A stretch of 64,000 nucleotides of DNA from JAZDFP01 sp043801445 (GCA_043801445.1 JAZDMB010000046.1:24816-88815), one strand, 5' to 3'; shown: positions 8,262 through 17,321, numbered from the stretch's first letter. The notes: generated from the sequence alone by a model not told the origin. A program made the numbers and translations.

Positions 8262-8406
8262 TGCCTGACTCCTTTAATGACCACAATTCAGAGGTTAATT
8301 CCCAGATAAAAGCGATGCGTTCGCCGGGCGATGTTTTCATATAATCCGACTCGGGCAATTCCGCCATTTTTTTGATGGTGATGTTATTCCTTTTTACCTT
8401 TATCAT
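8212..8406 (-). CDS. small partner protein of the nucleotidyltransferase
   Basis: 64 residues with a helical C-terminal half (PGERIAFIWELTSELWSLKE, then RRLQRNVAALI). I recall short proteins of the form ERL..WEL..E.W.L....RLQR preceding nucleotidyltransferase genes in other bacteria, which supports this as real despite its size. It lies first in a two-gene unit and overlaps the next gene by 50 bp. Function unknown; it could be an antitoxin-like partner or a DNA-binding regulator. Confidence 0.6.
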   Translation of the reverse strand: MIKVKRNNITIKKMAELPESDYMKTSPGERIAFIWELTSELWSLKESGSAERRLQRNVAALIKQ

Positions 8407-8569
8407 GATATTATTATATCTTTTTGGCAGGTAAAGTCAAGAAAAATCATCACCGCCGAAAACGCGAAACCGGAATAACTATAAGGAAACCAAGATAAAA
8501 TTAATTTCCACCATTTATCCCATTTTGGGACAAAGACACAAAAAGAAAATGTCGAAGTTACAAGTGTAG

Positions 8570-8710
8570 AAGGTTAATTATACAGTTAATTATACACGAT
8601 ACCCCCTATACCCTCACTACGCATAGAGGAGTCCCACTCCCTGCTATAGGGAGCCCTATATCCCCCAAATGGAGTTGTGGTAGGTAGGTAAATTGTATAA
8701 TTAATCTTCT
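8570..8710. repeat. 140-bp inverted-repeat element
   Basis: GAAGGTTAATTATAC (8570-8584) pairs with GTATAATTAATCTTC (8695-8710) with one mismatch. The interior holds CCCTATA- and GGAG/CTCC-rich palindromes. A second hairpin (AAAGGTTC...GAACCTTT, about 8720-8755) follows. The 8407-8899 gap otherwise shows no gene; an open frame on the minus strand here has no protein-like features. It could be a small non-autonomous mobile element or a structured RNA. Confidence 0.45.
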
Positions 8711-8899
8711 TTACTAACAAAAGGTTCTTAGTTCTCGCGAAAGACGAACCTTTCTGGACTATAAGGTAATTTTGGACTAATTGTGGTGTTTTTAAGTGTA
8801 CCAGAAAGTACTTAACAATCACACCCCGGTAAATTCAGTATCCGCCGCGGATTTAATCACCTCAGAGACGCAAAGAACACGGATTGAAACTGGTGTGTG

Positions 8900-11116
8900 T
8901 CACCGGACCCCTGCTAAGGAGAGAAGATACAGCGCAATCACTAACTGAAATAAAATTAACGCTGCGATTATCCAGGTTTGTTTAGTTATCGCGCTGAGCA
9001 AATTCGAGTATTGGTCTGTCCATGGCTTGACGTTTTGGTACTGTTCCGGCTGGGCGGGCGACCAATCCAGCCGCCCGGTTAAAAGCCCGAAGACTTCCTT
9101 GTCCCAAGTCAGCGCTAAGTAGCTGGTGGCTAGGACATTGTCTGTTGCGGTATTAACGGCTTTGCAGGCATACGCCCCCACTGCCCGAGCATTGGCAAAT
9201 AGCACCGGGTCCAGCTCCAGATATCGGCTGGAGATGTGGAAAAAAATCACCCCTTTCGGCGCCAGGCGTTTTTTGTATTCGTTCAGGGCTTCGGTGGTTA
9301 TCAGGTGCACCGGAACGTAGTCACCGCTGAAGGCGTCTATGACTATCAGATTATAGTAATTTTCCGGCGATTGCCTGATGGACATCCGGCCGTCGCCCGC
9401 GATAATCTCGGTCCGGGCCGCGCAGTTTTTCAGATAGGTAAACCGCTCTTTCGCGATGGCTATAATTTCGGGGTTTATTTCGAAAAAGTCCATGGTTTGC
9501 CCGGCCTTACCATAGGACGCCAAGACACCGGCACCCAGCCCAATCAACCCGATTTTGTCCGGATTGAAAAGAGGCGAAATCAGGACTTGACTCAGCGGAG
9601 CGGCCGCGTGGTAATAGGCTATCGGTATCAGCTCTTTTTCCTTGGCCAGGTACTGACCCCCGTGTATGGTATTGCCGCTGAGCAGCAATATCTTGTCTTT
9701 GTCCTGATAGATTTTGTTGACGCCGTAATAATTACGGCTCCGATAGATAATGTTGTGGTCCGACCAAAGATAGTCGATGAGCGGGCTGGCCGACATGGCC
9801 AGCAGGAGCAATAAAATGGCGCTGAGCATTGCCGGCTTGTCTTTGAATCTCGAAAAGACCCAACAAATGGCTATCAGAACCACGACCCCGGAGATATTAT
9901 AGCCCCCGAATATCATGGGCCAAACCACCAAAAGCGCCAGGAGCCCAAGCGCCAAGAGCACATCCCGTTTGGGAAATGAGAGTTTCGGCCGGTCCAGCGT
10001 CATGGCCAGCGCAATCAGGACCAATCCGGCCAGGAATTCAATGGTCGATGACGCTATCAGGGGAATGAGCCAGCTGACAAAAACGCCGCCCAAAAATCCG
10101 CCCAGAGAAAGTATCAGATAGAAGGATGTCAGATTACGGTTATCCCGGGGCTTGGATTGGTAAAGCTCGCTCTGGCAAAACATACAGACCAAAAACAATA
10201 ACACCAGATACGCGGGTAAAGTGATGCTGGTTTCAAAAAACATGGTCACGGTCAGGAAGTAGACGATGGTGCTCAGGGCCAGGATGATATGAATCTGGCT
10301 CCGGATCCAGACCGGGCACCAGTAGTTCTTTTTGAATACCAGGATAAATGACCCCAGATAGATAGCCAAGGGAAGCATCCATAACAGCGGCATCGGGGCA
10401 ATATCGCAGGTCAGGATATTGGTAACGGACAGGAACATTATCACGCCGGCGGCTCCGAGTAGAAACCATTTTACGGCATCTCGGCGGCTGACGCGGACCG
10501 GCAAGTCTTCATCTTTTGCAACGGCGGTTTTTCTGACTTTTATCAGGGCCAAGGCGGCCAGATACAATAAGGCCAAGGCGAAATAGCCGATGCGCCAAAT
10601 CCTGAGCTGGTCGTTGAGGTCCCAGTATAGCTCGAATATAAAGGGATAAGTAATTAAAGCGGCGAATGACCCTAAATTGGATACGGCGTACAAGATATAA
10701 GGATTGGCCTTTTCTTCAAGTTCGGATGATGCCAGCCAGTTTTGGAATATAATGCTGGTGGTGGAGAGGAAGAAAAACGCCAGCCCGACGGCCATGGAAA
10801 GGAACCAGAAAATATTCAGCACCATGGGGATGCCGAATAAGGCTTCCGGCGCCGGCAATGCCCGGCCCGGAAAGAAGAGAAATGTCAGCGCTAACAGGCC
10901 CAGATGGATATAACGATAGCGATAGATGCCCCATTTCCGGAGCGCGAGGTGGGAAAAAAGATAGCCCAGAAACAGAGTCGCCTGGAAGAAGACCATGGTC
11001 GCGCCCCAGACTGAGTACACGCCTCCGAAATGCGGCAGCATGACTTTGGCTACGATAAATTCGATCTGGAATAAAAGGAATGCCGCTATGAACACGATGA
11101 CCGAAATAATGTACAT
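8900..11116 (-). CDS. membrane protein fused to a spermidine-synthase-like domain
   Basis: About 738 residues. The first 480 or so form many hydrophobic helices. The C-terminal part is a class-I methyltransferase/spermidine-synthase fold: IGLIGLGAGVLASYG, FFEINPEIIAIAKERF, IIAGDGRMS and LIVIDAFSGDYVPVHLITTEAL (the acidic DAFSGD loop of the family). One more membrane helix closes the chain. Fused MFS-like/spermidine synthase proteins are widespread but poorly understood; polyamine synthesis is not assured. The ATG at 11116 is chosen because the open frame upstream (to a GTG at 11230) has low-complexity, signal-unlike residues. No pathway partners are adjacent. Confidence 0.8.
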   Translation of the reverse strand: MYIISVIVFIAAFLLFQIEFIVAKVMLPHFGGVYSVWGATMVFFQATLFLGYLFSHLALRKWGIYRYRYIHLGLLALTFLFFPGRALPAPEALFGIPMVLNIFWFLSMAVGLAFFFLSTTSIIFQNWLASSELEEKANPYILYAVSNLGSFAALITYPFIFELYWDLNDQLRIWRIGYFALALLYLAALALIKVRKTAVAKDEDLPVRVSRRDAVKWFLLGAAGVIMFLSVTNILTCDIAPMPLLWMLPLAIYLGSFILVFKKNYWCPVWIRSQIHIILALSTIVYFLTVTMFFETSITLPAYLVLLFLVCMFCQSELYQSKPRDNRNLTSFYLILSLGGFLGGVFVSWLIPLIASSTIEFLAGLVLIALAMTLDRPKLSFPKRDVLLALGLLALLVVWPMIFGGYNISGVVVLIAICWVFSRFKDKPAMLSAILLLLLAMSASPLIDYLWSDHNIIYRSRNYYGVNKIYQDKDKILLLSGNTIHGGQYLAKEKELIPIAYYHAAAPLSQVLISPLFNPDKIGLIGLGAGVLASYGKAGQTMDFFEINPEIIAIAKERFTYLKNCAARTEIIAGDGRMSIRQSPENYYNLIVIDAFSGDYVPVHLITTEALNEYKKRLAPKGVIFFHISSRYLELDPVLFANARAVGAYACKAVNTATDNVLATSYLALTWDKEVFGLLTGRLDWSPAQPEQYQNVKPWTDQYSNLLSAITKQTWIIAALILFQLVIALYLLSLAGVR

Positions 11117-11316
11117 CTTTAATCTTAGTAATCTGGGGACATATGCGCCCAGTGCGTTTCTACCGATACTCGCTGATGGTTCGCTATGCCCGGTCACGGT
11201 AGTGTTTCCCGGGCTCGTGGAACAGACCACACATTTTTTTAGCCCTTTATCTATGCGTCTTTGCGGGCACGGTTTTTATAAAATGCACTGATTCCGGGTC
11301 AGCCACGAATTTACCG

Positions 11317-11375
11317 CACCTGCCCGAATGAACATTCGTTCAGGCGGGGAGACACAGAGAACACAAAGAAATCAG
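11317..11375. repeat. family A palindrome plus ACACAGAGAACACAAAG repeat
   Basis: CACCTGCCCGAA...TTCAGGCGGGG hairpin followed by a family G arm. Both belong to dispersed sets seen in many gaps here. Nothing else is visible in 11231-11425. Confidence 0.65.
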
Positions 11376-11425
11376 TCTGCTGTACCAAGAATTTACCAGA
11401 TTTCCACTCCTTAGAGTTAATAAAA

Positions 11426-12529
11426 TCATTCACCTAATTGAAGTTCAATCTTACTTGGTATTTCCCTTACCTTAATAGGCATCTGATCTAATTTCCGTGC
11501 CTCTTCATAGGCTGATAATGCTTCTTTAATTCTGCCTAAATTAAAAAGAATATCAGCTTTCTTATACCAAGCCTCTGTATACTTGGGGTCAATTTCTAAT
11601 GCTTCTTCACAGGCTGATAATGCTTCTTCATTTCTACCTAACTTTACAAGCGTAACACTTTTACCATACCAAGCCTTTTTATGCTTCGGGTCAATCTTTA
11701 ATGTTTCTTCACAGGCTAATAATGCTTCTTCATATTTTTCTAAATTAAAAAATATATTACCTTTCTTGTACCAAGCCTTTTTATACTTCGGATCAATCTT
11801 TAATGTTTCTTCACAGGCTAATAATGCTTCTTCATATTTTTCTAAATTAAAAAATATACTACCTTTCTTATACCAAACCTCTTTATCCTTGGGGTCAATC
11901 TTTAATGCTTCATTGCAGGTTGATAATATATCTTCATTTATTTTATAATTAAATGGATCTAATCTCTGTGCTTCTTCATAGGCTGATAATGATTCTTGAT
12001 ATCTGCCTAACTCTCTAAGTACACCACCTTTATTATACCACGCATTTTTATCCTTGGGGTCAATCTTTAATACTTCTTCAAGTGCTAATAATGCTCCTTC
12101 ATTTCTGCCTAACTTTACGAGTGTAACGCCTTTATTATACCATGCCTTTTTATCATTTAGATCAATCTTTAATGCTTCATCAAAGGCTGATAATACATCT
12201 TCATCTATTATTTTACTATTAAATGGATCTAATCTCTGTGCTTCTTCATAGGCTGATAAGGCTTCTTCATATCTGCCTAACTTTACAAGTGTAACACCTC
12301 TATTATACCATGCCTTTTTATCATTCGGATCAATCTTTAATGCTTCATCAAAGGCTGATAACGCTTCTTCATTTCTGTCTAAATTTAAAAGTGAACAACC
12401 TTTATCAAACCAAGCATTTTTATCTTTATTCACATTTAATTCACTATTTACCAAACCTTTAGAAGCACATCCAGCAAAAATACTACCAGCTATTAATAAC
12501 ATGCCATAAATTACTATTATCTTTTTCAT
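11426..12529 (-). CDS. TPR-repeat lipoprotein
   Basis: 367 residues. An N-terminal signal with lipobox (IFAGC) is followed by roughly nine tetratricopeptide repeats of 34 residues or close to it, each with the pattern AWYNKG..L..LGR.EEAL.A.EEALKIDP. Two central repeats (LFNLEKYEEALLACEETLKIDPK type) are almost identical in DNA, indicating recent duplication. Inferred role: protein-protein interaction scaffold at the inner face of the outer membrane or the periplasm. AAGGA seven bases upstream supports the start. The next gene on the same strand (12722-14839) is also an exported repeat protein, but the gap is filled with dispersed repeats. Confidence 0.88.
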   Translation of the reverse strand: MKKIIVIYGMLLIAGSIFAGCASKGLVNSELNVNKDKNAWFDKGCSLLNLDRNEEALSAFDEALKIDPNDKKAWYNRGVTLVKLGRYEEALSAYEEAQRLDPFNSKIIDEDVLSAFDEALKIDLNDKKAWYNKGVTLVKLGRNEGALLALEEVLKIDPKDKNAWYNKGGVLRELGRYQESLSAYEEAQRLDPFNYKINEDILSTCNEALKIDPKDKEVWYKKGSIFFNLEKYEEALLACEETLKIDPKYKKAWYKKGNIFFNLEKYEEALLACEETLKIDPKHKKAWYGKSVTLVKLGRNEEALSACEEALEIDPKYTEAWYKKADILFNLGRIKEALSAYEEARKLDQMPIKVREIPSKIELQLGE

Positions 12530-12569
12530 ACATTATCCTTATAATTCCGTGTTAGCCACAGAGGCATAA

Positions 12570-12710
12570 TAAAGTCAAAAGTAAAAAGTATTAAGTAAAA
12601 AGTCAGAGCTTTTACCATTTAACTTCTAACTTTCAACTTAACATCTCCACACCAGTGCCTGACGGCAGGCAGGGACACAGAGAAATCGGTCTGCTGTCCA
12701 CCGAATTATC
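12570..12710. repeat. AAGTCAAAAGTAAAAAGT hairpin plus family A/G repeats
   Basis: An inverted repeat of direct GTAAAAAGT / ACTTTT units (family H; relatives at 14950, 15448, 51938 and 56990) is followed by CTGACGGCAGGCAGG and GGACACAGAGAAATCGGTCTGCTG, which partly repeats the sequence at 11350-11380. No gene is visible in this 190-bp gap. Confidence 0.6.
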
Positions 12711-12721
12711 CCACCGTCATG

Positions 12722-14839
12722 TTACTCTGCATTCTGGTAACAAATCTTCATAAACGCTTCAGACAATCTCTTACAAAGCGCTATATTTCCTTCACTTTCT
12801 CCTAAATCAATATCTGATAACTTAATTGTATCACGATTCTTCTTTAACCATACACTCCATAACTCATAATCTGATTTAGTTGGTACATCATTGCTAATAC
12901 TGGCCAATAAACTCAAGGTTATAAAAGAATCCTCTCGTACCTTCTCAAAATATCCCCCTTCTGCTTTCAGTAGGACAACCAGATATTCTACGCCTCTAAC
13001 GTCTCTATTCCGGAATAAGCATTCGGCTAAAGCCCGCCTTGCCCTTAAAGAATCTTTTAGATTCTCATGCTGGAAAAGATTAGCAATGACATCACTATCT
13101 TCCTTTGTCAAATATGTTGGGATAAAGGTCGCACCCCTAAAGCGGATCTGTTCATCTTTGGTAGTTTCCAACAGTTTTACTAAAGGAGGCATCAAGTCCC
13201 GTCCGCATAACCCTATCCACATCTGTGCTTCTGAAGACGAGAACCCTTTCATTTGACCGGTCAAGACACGTTGTAGTCCTTGGCTACAGGCATCCACTGC
13301 CATTTTCTCATTAGTTTTCTTCAGACGCAAGTAAGCTACCACAAATTCACCCGGGCTATACAACGCCCCTTTCGTCAGGAAATCACTGAGTTCTTGCTCC
13401 TTCATACCCTTAATTTTATCATAATTGCCAAAACTCGCCCTTAACACAAGATTTTGCAGATATTGCTCAAAGAAATTCTCCGGTGCTTTTGGTGTGGCTT
13501 TACTAACACTGAAGCATTTCCAATTGCCATCCTTAAATTGCCAAAATCCTTCTTGAGAACCTACCCAGATAGAACCATCTTTGCCTTGAATAATTTGACG
13601 ACAAAGATTATTTCCAGGTATTTCTTTCCCCTTCAGCATACTTATCTTATTACCCTTGATTACCACAGGTTTATCCCTCAATATTAGCCAGATATCTCCA
13701 TTACTTGCTTGCAAATATGATTTAACTCCCCCATGCCCTTCAGGAGCAAGGTGGATTTGTTCCCCATCAAATCTGAACCCACGCCAATTATCAAATAGCC
13801 AAATACTGTTATCCGACGAATAAAATGACACATTCACAGATATTTCATCATAGGGTTTAGGAAAAGAAATTTGCTTCCATTCTTTGCCATCCCAAGATGT
13901 TGCGCAACCTCTACCGAAAAACCATAATTTACCATCTTTGGTTTCAAGAATCTGGCAGGTATAACCAGGGTCTTTGTACCATTTATAGGTATTATCAGCA
14001 AACTCGGCTACACCGTACATATCACCCACCCACACCGTCCCATTAATTGCCTGATAGAACGCTATCGGACCACTATTCAGCAATTTCTCCCACTTATTCC
14101 CATCAAACCTGAACAATGCAGGCCAGACCTTTGCCCAAATCATACCGTCCCGGTCAAGATACCAATCATAGAGCATGGACTGCATCTTGTCATCCACAAA
14201 AGCGTTTTTCCATTGCTTACCATCAAATAGCCGGCCACCCCTTTGTCTAAGAAAAATATATCCGTTTTTAGATACCAGCCAATTCTTCCAGACGGTTTTA
14301 TTTGCAATAAACGCCTCATATTGAGCGGCAATTGCCTCTTCGTCAGAATTAAATATATCATGGAGGACATTATTCTTGAATATGGCTGAACCGTTAAATG
14401 TATCTGCCCAGATGCGTCCATCAGCCAGAACATAAATATTCTTCACGGTATTCTTAGTCCATCGCTGAAAATACCCCTTGCCGGTTTCGGTTCTTGGTTG
14501 AGGTGTTTTTCCGCCAGCGAAATACTCTTTTTCCACATTTTCAGGCGTCCAGTCTTTTTCAATAGGTAATATTTGATATGCTGATTCTTTAATATTCCAC
14601 ACCACCACACCACAAGAAGTCCCGGCGACAACATAATTATCTCCTATTAATGCAAGACATCTCACATCGTCATAAGAAGGCTTCTGCATAAGGTCACCAT
14701 AGTTAAGCGAAAGATACTTGTCATCATACGGCATATCCGTTAGGAATACATGATCATTATTATCCCCAGTAAACGCGAGAGCTGAAAATAATGACAGTAA
14801 AACCAACACTCTAACTGATATGCTAAAAAGTTTTATCAT
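12722..14839 (-). CDS. exported beta-propeller protein (sensor-histidine-kinase-type propeller repeats, no kinase)
   Basis: 705 residues with a signal peptide (hydrophobic to about residue 24). From about residue 60 to 450 there are repeats ending in the DGxIW or GKLWF turn typical of two-component-regulator propellers (DRDGMIWAKV, INGTVWVGD, KDGKLWFFG, KDGSIWVGS). The C-terminal 250 residues are helical, with a HEAT-like region (RFRGATFIPTYLT...RARRALAECLFRNRDVRG). No transmembrane helix or kinase follows, so it is not a classical hybrid sensor. AGGAGG six bases before the ATG and a good promoter upstream make the start secure. Function unknown; possibly an extracytoplasmic ligand or protein-interaction module. 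Confidence 0.8.
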   Translation of the reverse strand: MIKLFSISVRVLVLLSLFSALAFTGDNNDHVFLTDMPYDDKYLSLNYGDLMQKPSYDDVRCLALIGDNYVVAGTSCGVVVWNIKESAYQILPIEKDWTPENVEKEYFAGGKTPQPRTETGKGYFQRWTKNTVKNIYVLADGRIWADTFNGSAIFKNNVLHDIFNSDEEAIAAQYEAFIANKTVWKNWLVSKNGYIFLRQRGGRLFDGKQWKNAFVDDKMQSMLYDWYLDRDGMIWAKVWPALFRFDGNKWEKLLNSGPIAFYQAINGTVWVGDMYGVAEFADNTYKWYKDPGYTCQILETKDGKLWFFGRGCATSWDGKEWKQISFPKPYDEISVNVSFYSSDNSIWLFDNWRGFRFDGEQIHLAPEGHGGVKSYLQASNGDIWLILRDKPVVIKGNKISMLKGKEIPGNNLCRQIIQGKDGSIWVGSQEGFWQFKDGNWKCFSVSKATPKAPENFFEQYLQNLVLRASFGNYDKIKGMKEQELSDFLTKGALYSPGEFVVAYLRLKKTNEKMAVDACSQGLQRVLTGQMKGFSSSEAQMWIGLCGRDLMPPLVKLLETTKDEQIRFRGATFIPTYLTKEDSDVIANLFQHENLKDSLRARRALAECLFRNRDVRGVEYLVVLLKAEGGYFEKVREDSFITLSLLASISNDVPTKSDYELWSVWLKKNRDTIKLSDIDLGESEGNIALCKRLSEAFMKICYQNAE

Positions 14840-14904
14840 AATACTCCTCCTGTATTTTGTCTTATAGAGTATTGTAATCTAGGAACACATACTTATTTAT
14901 TGTC

Positions 14905-14933
14905 AGTTTACCAGACAAGCTAATCCGAGTCAA
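14905..14933 (-). promoter_or_regulatory. sigma-70-type promoter for the propeller gene
   Basis: On the minus strand TTGACT (14933-14928) and TAAACT (14910-14905) are separated by exactly 17 bp, about 65 bp before the ATG. Confidence 0.6.
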
Positions 14934-14949
14934 GGAAAAATTAGGAGGT

Positions 14950-15036
14950 AGTGTATAAGTATGAAGTATGTAGTAGTTAGTATATAGTATGAAGTAGGAA
15001 GTAGTCGGAGGAAGTTAAAGGTTAGAAGTTTTAACT
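14950..15036. repeat. GTAGTATGAAGTA/TTAGAAGTTTTAAC repeat (family H)
   Basis: Runs of direct AGTATGAAGTA-like units end in an inverted AAGTTAAAGGTTAGAAG...AACTTGTTACTTTT. It lies between converging repeats at the 3' side of the epimerase gene; no coding potential is seen. Confidence 0.5.
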
Positions 15037-15038
15037 TG

Positions 15039-15446
15039 TTACTTTTCCGCCTGACTGTTTTGAGATATTTCAATCAGCACACCGGACGTGTCTTTTGGGG
15101 ATAGGAAATTTACCAGATGTCCGCCTGCGCCGATTTTGGGTTCGGCATAAAGCGGTTTATATCCTTTTGATTCAAGTTGTTTCATCATTGCCTTTATGTC
15201 TTCTACTCCGAAACAAATATGATGGACTCCTTCTCCGCGTTTCTCCAGGAATCTGGTTACTGCTTCTTCTCCGGTTAATGGCTCAACTAATTCCAAGACG
15301 GTATTGGCAATCGTTAATTTGGCTGTTTTGACCTTCATTGCCGGAACTTCTTCTATGTGTGCCGGTAATCCCAATCCGTTCTGGTAGAAAGGCAGTGTTT
15401 TTTCTATGGATTTTACCGCAATACCGATGTGGTTCAGTTTAAGCAT
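15039..15446 (-). CDS. methylmalonyl-CoA epimerase
   Basis: 135 residues, one vicinal-oxygen-chelate (glyoxalase) fold. Interconverts (S)- and (R)-methylmalonyl-CoA. Metal ligands are recognisable: His in NHIGIAV, His in GVHHICFGVED and Glu in VLIEIS at the C-terminus, with GAGGHLVNFLSPKDTSGVL between. It sits directly downstream of the mutase gene, so the two form the propionyl-CoA/succinyl-CoA branch. Full length with no insertion. Gap to the mutase is 77 bp, filled by a family H repeat. Confidence 0.95.
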   Translation of the reverse strand: MLKLNHIGIAVKSIEKTLPFYQNGLGLPAHIEEVPAMKVKTAKLTIANTVLELVEPLTGEEAVTRFLEKRGEGVHHICFGVEDIKAMMKQLESKGYKPLYAEPKIGAGGHLVNFLSPKDTSGVLIEISQNSQAEK

Positions 15447-15447
15447 A

Positions 15448-15523
15448 TAATAGTTATAAGTTACAGGTTACAAGTTATAAGTTTATTAAACCTGAAACCT
15501 CTAACTTGAAACTTCCAACTTTC
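15448..15523. repeat. family H hairpin between epimerase and mutase genes
   Basis: TAATAGTTATAAGTTACAGG-type left arm and AACTTGAAACTTCCAACTTTC-type right arm. It sits between two genes of one pathway, so a transcript through both would carry the hairpin. Confidence 0.5.
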
Positions 15524-17200
15524 TTAGAATATCACGGCTCCTTTATATTCTCCAAAGACATCTCTAAGACTCTGCGAGATTTCTCCTAATGTGGCATTAG
15601 ATTTGATTGCCTCAATTATCGCCGGCATAAGGTTGTCTTTGGATTGAGCAATTGTTTTCAGGTTGTTTAATGAATCAATTACCAGTTTGTTATTTCTGTT
15701 TTTCTTATACCGGTTAATTTTGGCTACCTGTTTTTTCTGTAATGCAGATGTAACCTTCAATGTATTGATTTTATACGATTCCTTAGCGGTAAATTTATTA
15801 ACACCGACAATGATGCGCCGGTTATTTTCTATTTCCTTTTGATATTCATAGGCGCTCCTGGAGATTTCTTTCTGATAGAATCCGGTTTCAATGGCTTTGG
15901 TCGCACCGCCCAATTTGTCAATTTGATTGATATAATCAGTTGCTTCAATTTCTAATTTATCCGTGAGATTTTCCAGATAATATGAACCGCCCAATGGGTC
16001 AATTATCCGGCTGACCGCTGTTTCATAAGCGATGAGTTGCTGTGTTCTCAACGCAATCTGGACTGATTTTTCGGTCGGTAATGCCAATGCTTCATCGCGG
16101 GAGTTGCTATGCAGGCTCTGTGTTCCGCCAAGCACCGCAGTCATCGCCTGTAAGGCAACACGGGTAACGTTATTATCCGGCTGTTGAGCGGTGAGGGTGC
16201 AGCCGGCTGTCTGGGTATGGAAACGCAGCATCATTGCCCTCGGGTCGGTTGCCTTGAATCTTTCCTTCATAATCTTTGCCCAGAGCCTTCTGGCGGCGCG
16301 GAATTTGGCTATTTCTTCAAAGAAGTCGTTATGGGCATTGAAGAAAAAAGATAATCTTTTACCGATTTCATTTACCCCGTTAGAAGCGTCCGATGCAGAA
16401 GCATTAAGATTACCGGTAGATTTATCCTTTTTATCGTGTTCGCTTCTAACGGGGTTTATATCAAGCCTCCGTTCGAGGCAGGTTTTTACATAACTGATTC
16501 CGTTGGCTAATGTGAATCCGATTTCCTGAGCCGCGGTTGAGCCGGCTTCCCTGATGTGATAACCGCTGACGCTGATAAAATTCCATTTCGGCAGGTTCTT
16601 AATGCAATATTCAATAGTATCCACAACCAATCTCAAGGACGGTTCAGGCGGGAATATATAGGCGCCGCGGGCAATGTATTCCTTGAGGATGTCATTCTGG
16701 ACTGTTCCGGAAATATCAGCCACTTTGACTTTTTGTCTTTCTGCGAGGACCAGATACATTGCCAGGAGAATGGCGCAGGTGGCGTTGATGGTCATTGAGA
16801 CGCTGATTTTGTCAAGAGGAATCTCGTCAAACAGGATTTCCATATCAGCCAGAGAAGAGATATTGACGCCGGTTTTGCCTACTTCGCCGAGGCTCATCGG
16901 ATGGTCTGCGTCATAGCCCATCTGGGTGGGTAAATCAAAGGCAATACTCAGACCGGTTTGGCCACGTTTGAGCAGGAATTTACAACGACGGTTGGTTTCT
17001 TCAGCCGTTGCGAATCCGGAGTATTGCCGCATTGTCCAGAGTTTGCCTCGATACATCGTCGGATGAACGCCACGAGTGAAAGGATATTCACCGGGCAAGC
17101 CAAGTTTATCCAGACCCTGAACAGAAGGGCTGGGTTCAGCAATGTCTTCCCCGTCTCGACGGGATTCCTTTGTCGGGAGTGGCGAATAAAATTGCTTCAT
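15524..17200 (-). CDS. methylmalonyl-CoA mutase, catalytic (large) subunit
   Basis: 558 residues, the TIM-barrel substrate domain without the C-terminal B12-binding domain; the cobalamin subunit must be encoded elsewhere. Visible: PGEYPFTRGVHPTMYRGKLW, MRQYSGFATAEETN, GLSIAFDLPTQMGYD, QNDILKEYIARGAYIFPP, HTQTAGCTLTAQQP and DPLGGSYYLE. Succinyl-CoA/(R)-methylmalonyl-CoA rearrangement via adenosylcobalamin is the known family reaction. Two repeat insertions are translated: 28 residues at 16375-16458, between ERRLDI and NEIGKRLSFFFNAH, and a smaller one in the N-terminus (17144-17182). Both leave the frame intact. The epimerase follows. Confidence 0.95.
   Translation of the reverse strand: MKQFYSPLPTKESRRDGEDIAEPSPSVQGLDKLGLPGEYPFTRGVHPTMYRGKLWTMRQYSGFATAEETNRRCKFLLKRGQTGLSIAFDLPTQMGYDADHPMSLGEVGKTGVNISSLADMEILFDEIPLDKISVSMTINATCAILLAMYLVLAERQKVKVADISGTVQNDILKEYIARGAYIFPPEPSLRLVVDTIEYCIKNLPKWNFISVSGYHIREAGSTAAQEIGFTLANGISYVKTCLERRLDINPVRSEHDKKDKSTGNLNASASDASNGVNEIGKRLSFFFNAHNDFFEEIAKFRAARRLWAKIMKERFKATDPRAMMLRFHTQTAGCTLTAQQPDNNVTRVALQAMTAVLGGTQSLHSNSRDEALALPTEKSVQIALRTQQLIAYETAVSRIIDPLGGSYYLENLTDKLEIEATDYINQIDKLGGATKAIETGFYQKEISRSAYEYQKEIENNRRIIVGVNKFTAKESYKINTLKVTSALQKKQVAKINRYKKNRNNKLVIDSLNNLKTIAQSKDNLMPAIIEAIKSNATLGEISQSLRDVFGEYKGAVIF
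16371..16458 (-). repeat. family C palindromic element inserted in the mutase gene, with 4-bp direct repeats
   Basis: 80-bp element with inverted ends CCCCGTTAGAAGCG / CGCTTCTAACGGGG (16375-16454), flanked on both sides by TTTA (16371-16374 and 16455-16458). Element plus one flank copy is 84 bp, exactly 28 codons; removing them rejoins two conserved mutase segments. This is the cleanest sign that the repeats move and insert. Confidence 0.85.
17144..17182 (-). repeat. palindromic repeat in the mutase N-terminus
   Basis: ACTCCCGAC...GTCGAGACGGGG arms (family D style), translated as PTKESRRDG in the N-terminal linker before the conserved GEYPFTRGV block. Confidence 0.5.
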
Positions 17201-17220
17201 TATGATATCTATAGATAATT

Positions 17221-17316
17221 AAATCTTTGTAAACGGATTAAACAGATATATAAATAGATTAAACCTGCTTGACGGCAGGTAGATCCGCAAAATCAGCTAA
17301 ATCCGTTTACTTATGG
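17221..17316. repeat. family G hairpin with family A core
   Basis: GTAAACGGATTAAACAG and GCTAAATCCGTTTAC form the outer arms, with CCTGCTTGACGGCAGG inside. It fills the gap between rpmI and the mutase gene. Confidence 0.65.
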
Positions 17317-17321
17317 CTAAA

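Noticed and set aside
8586..8822. Minus-strand open frame of 78 residues
   Set aside because: It lies on the inverted-repeat element; composition and lack of a ribosome-binding site argue against coding.
11117..11230. Upstream extension of the spermidine-synthase-like protein to a GTG
   Set aside because: The extra 38 residues are not signal-like and the ATG at 11116 begins directly with a membrane helix.
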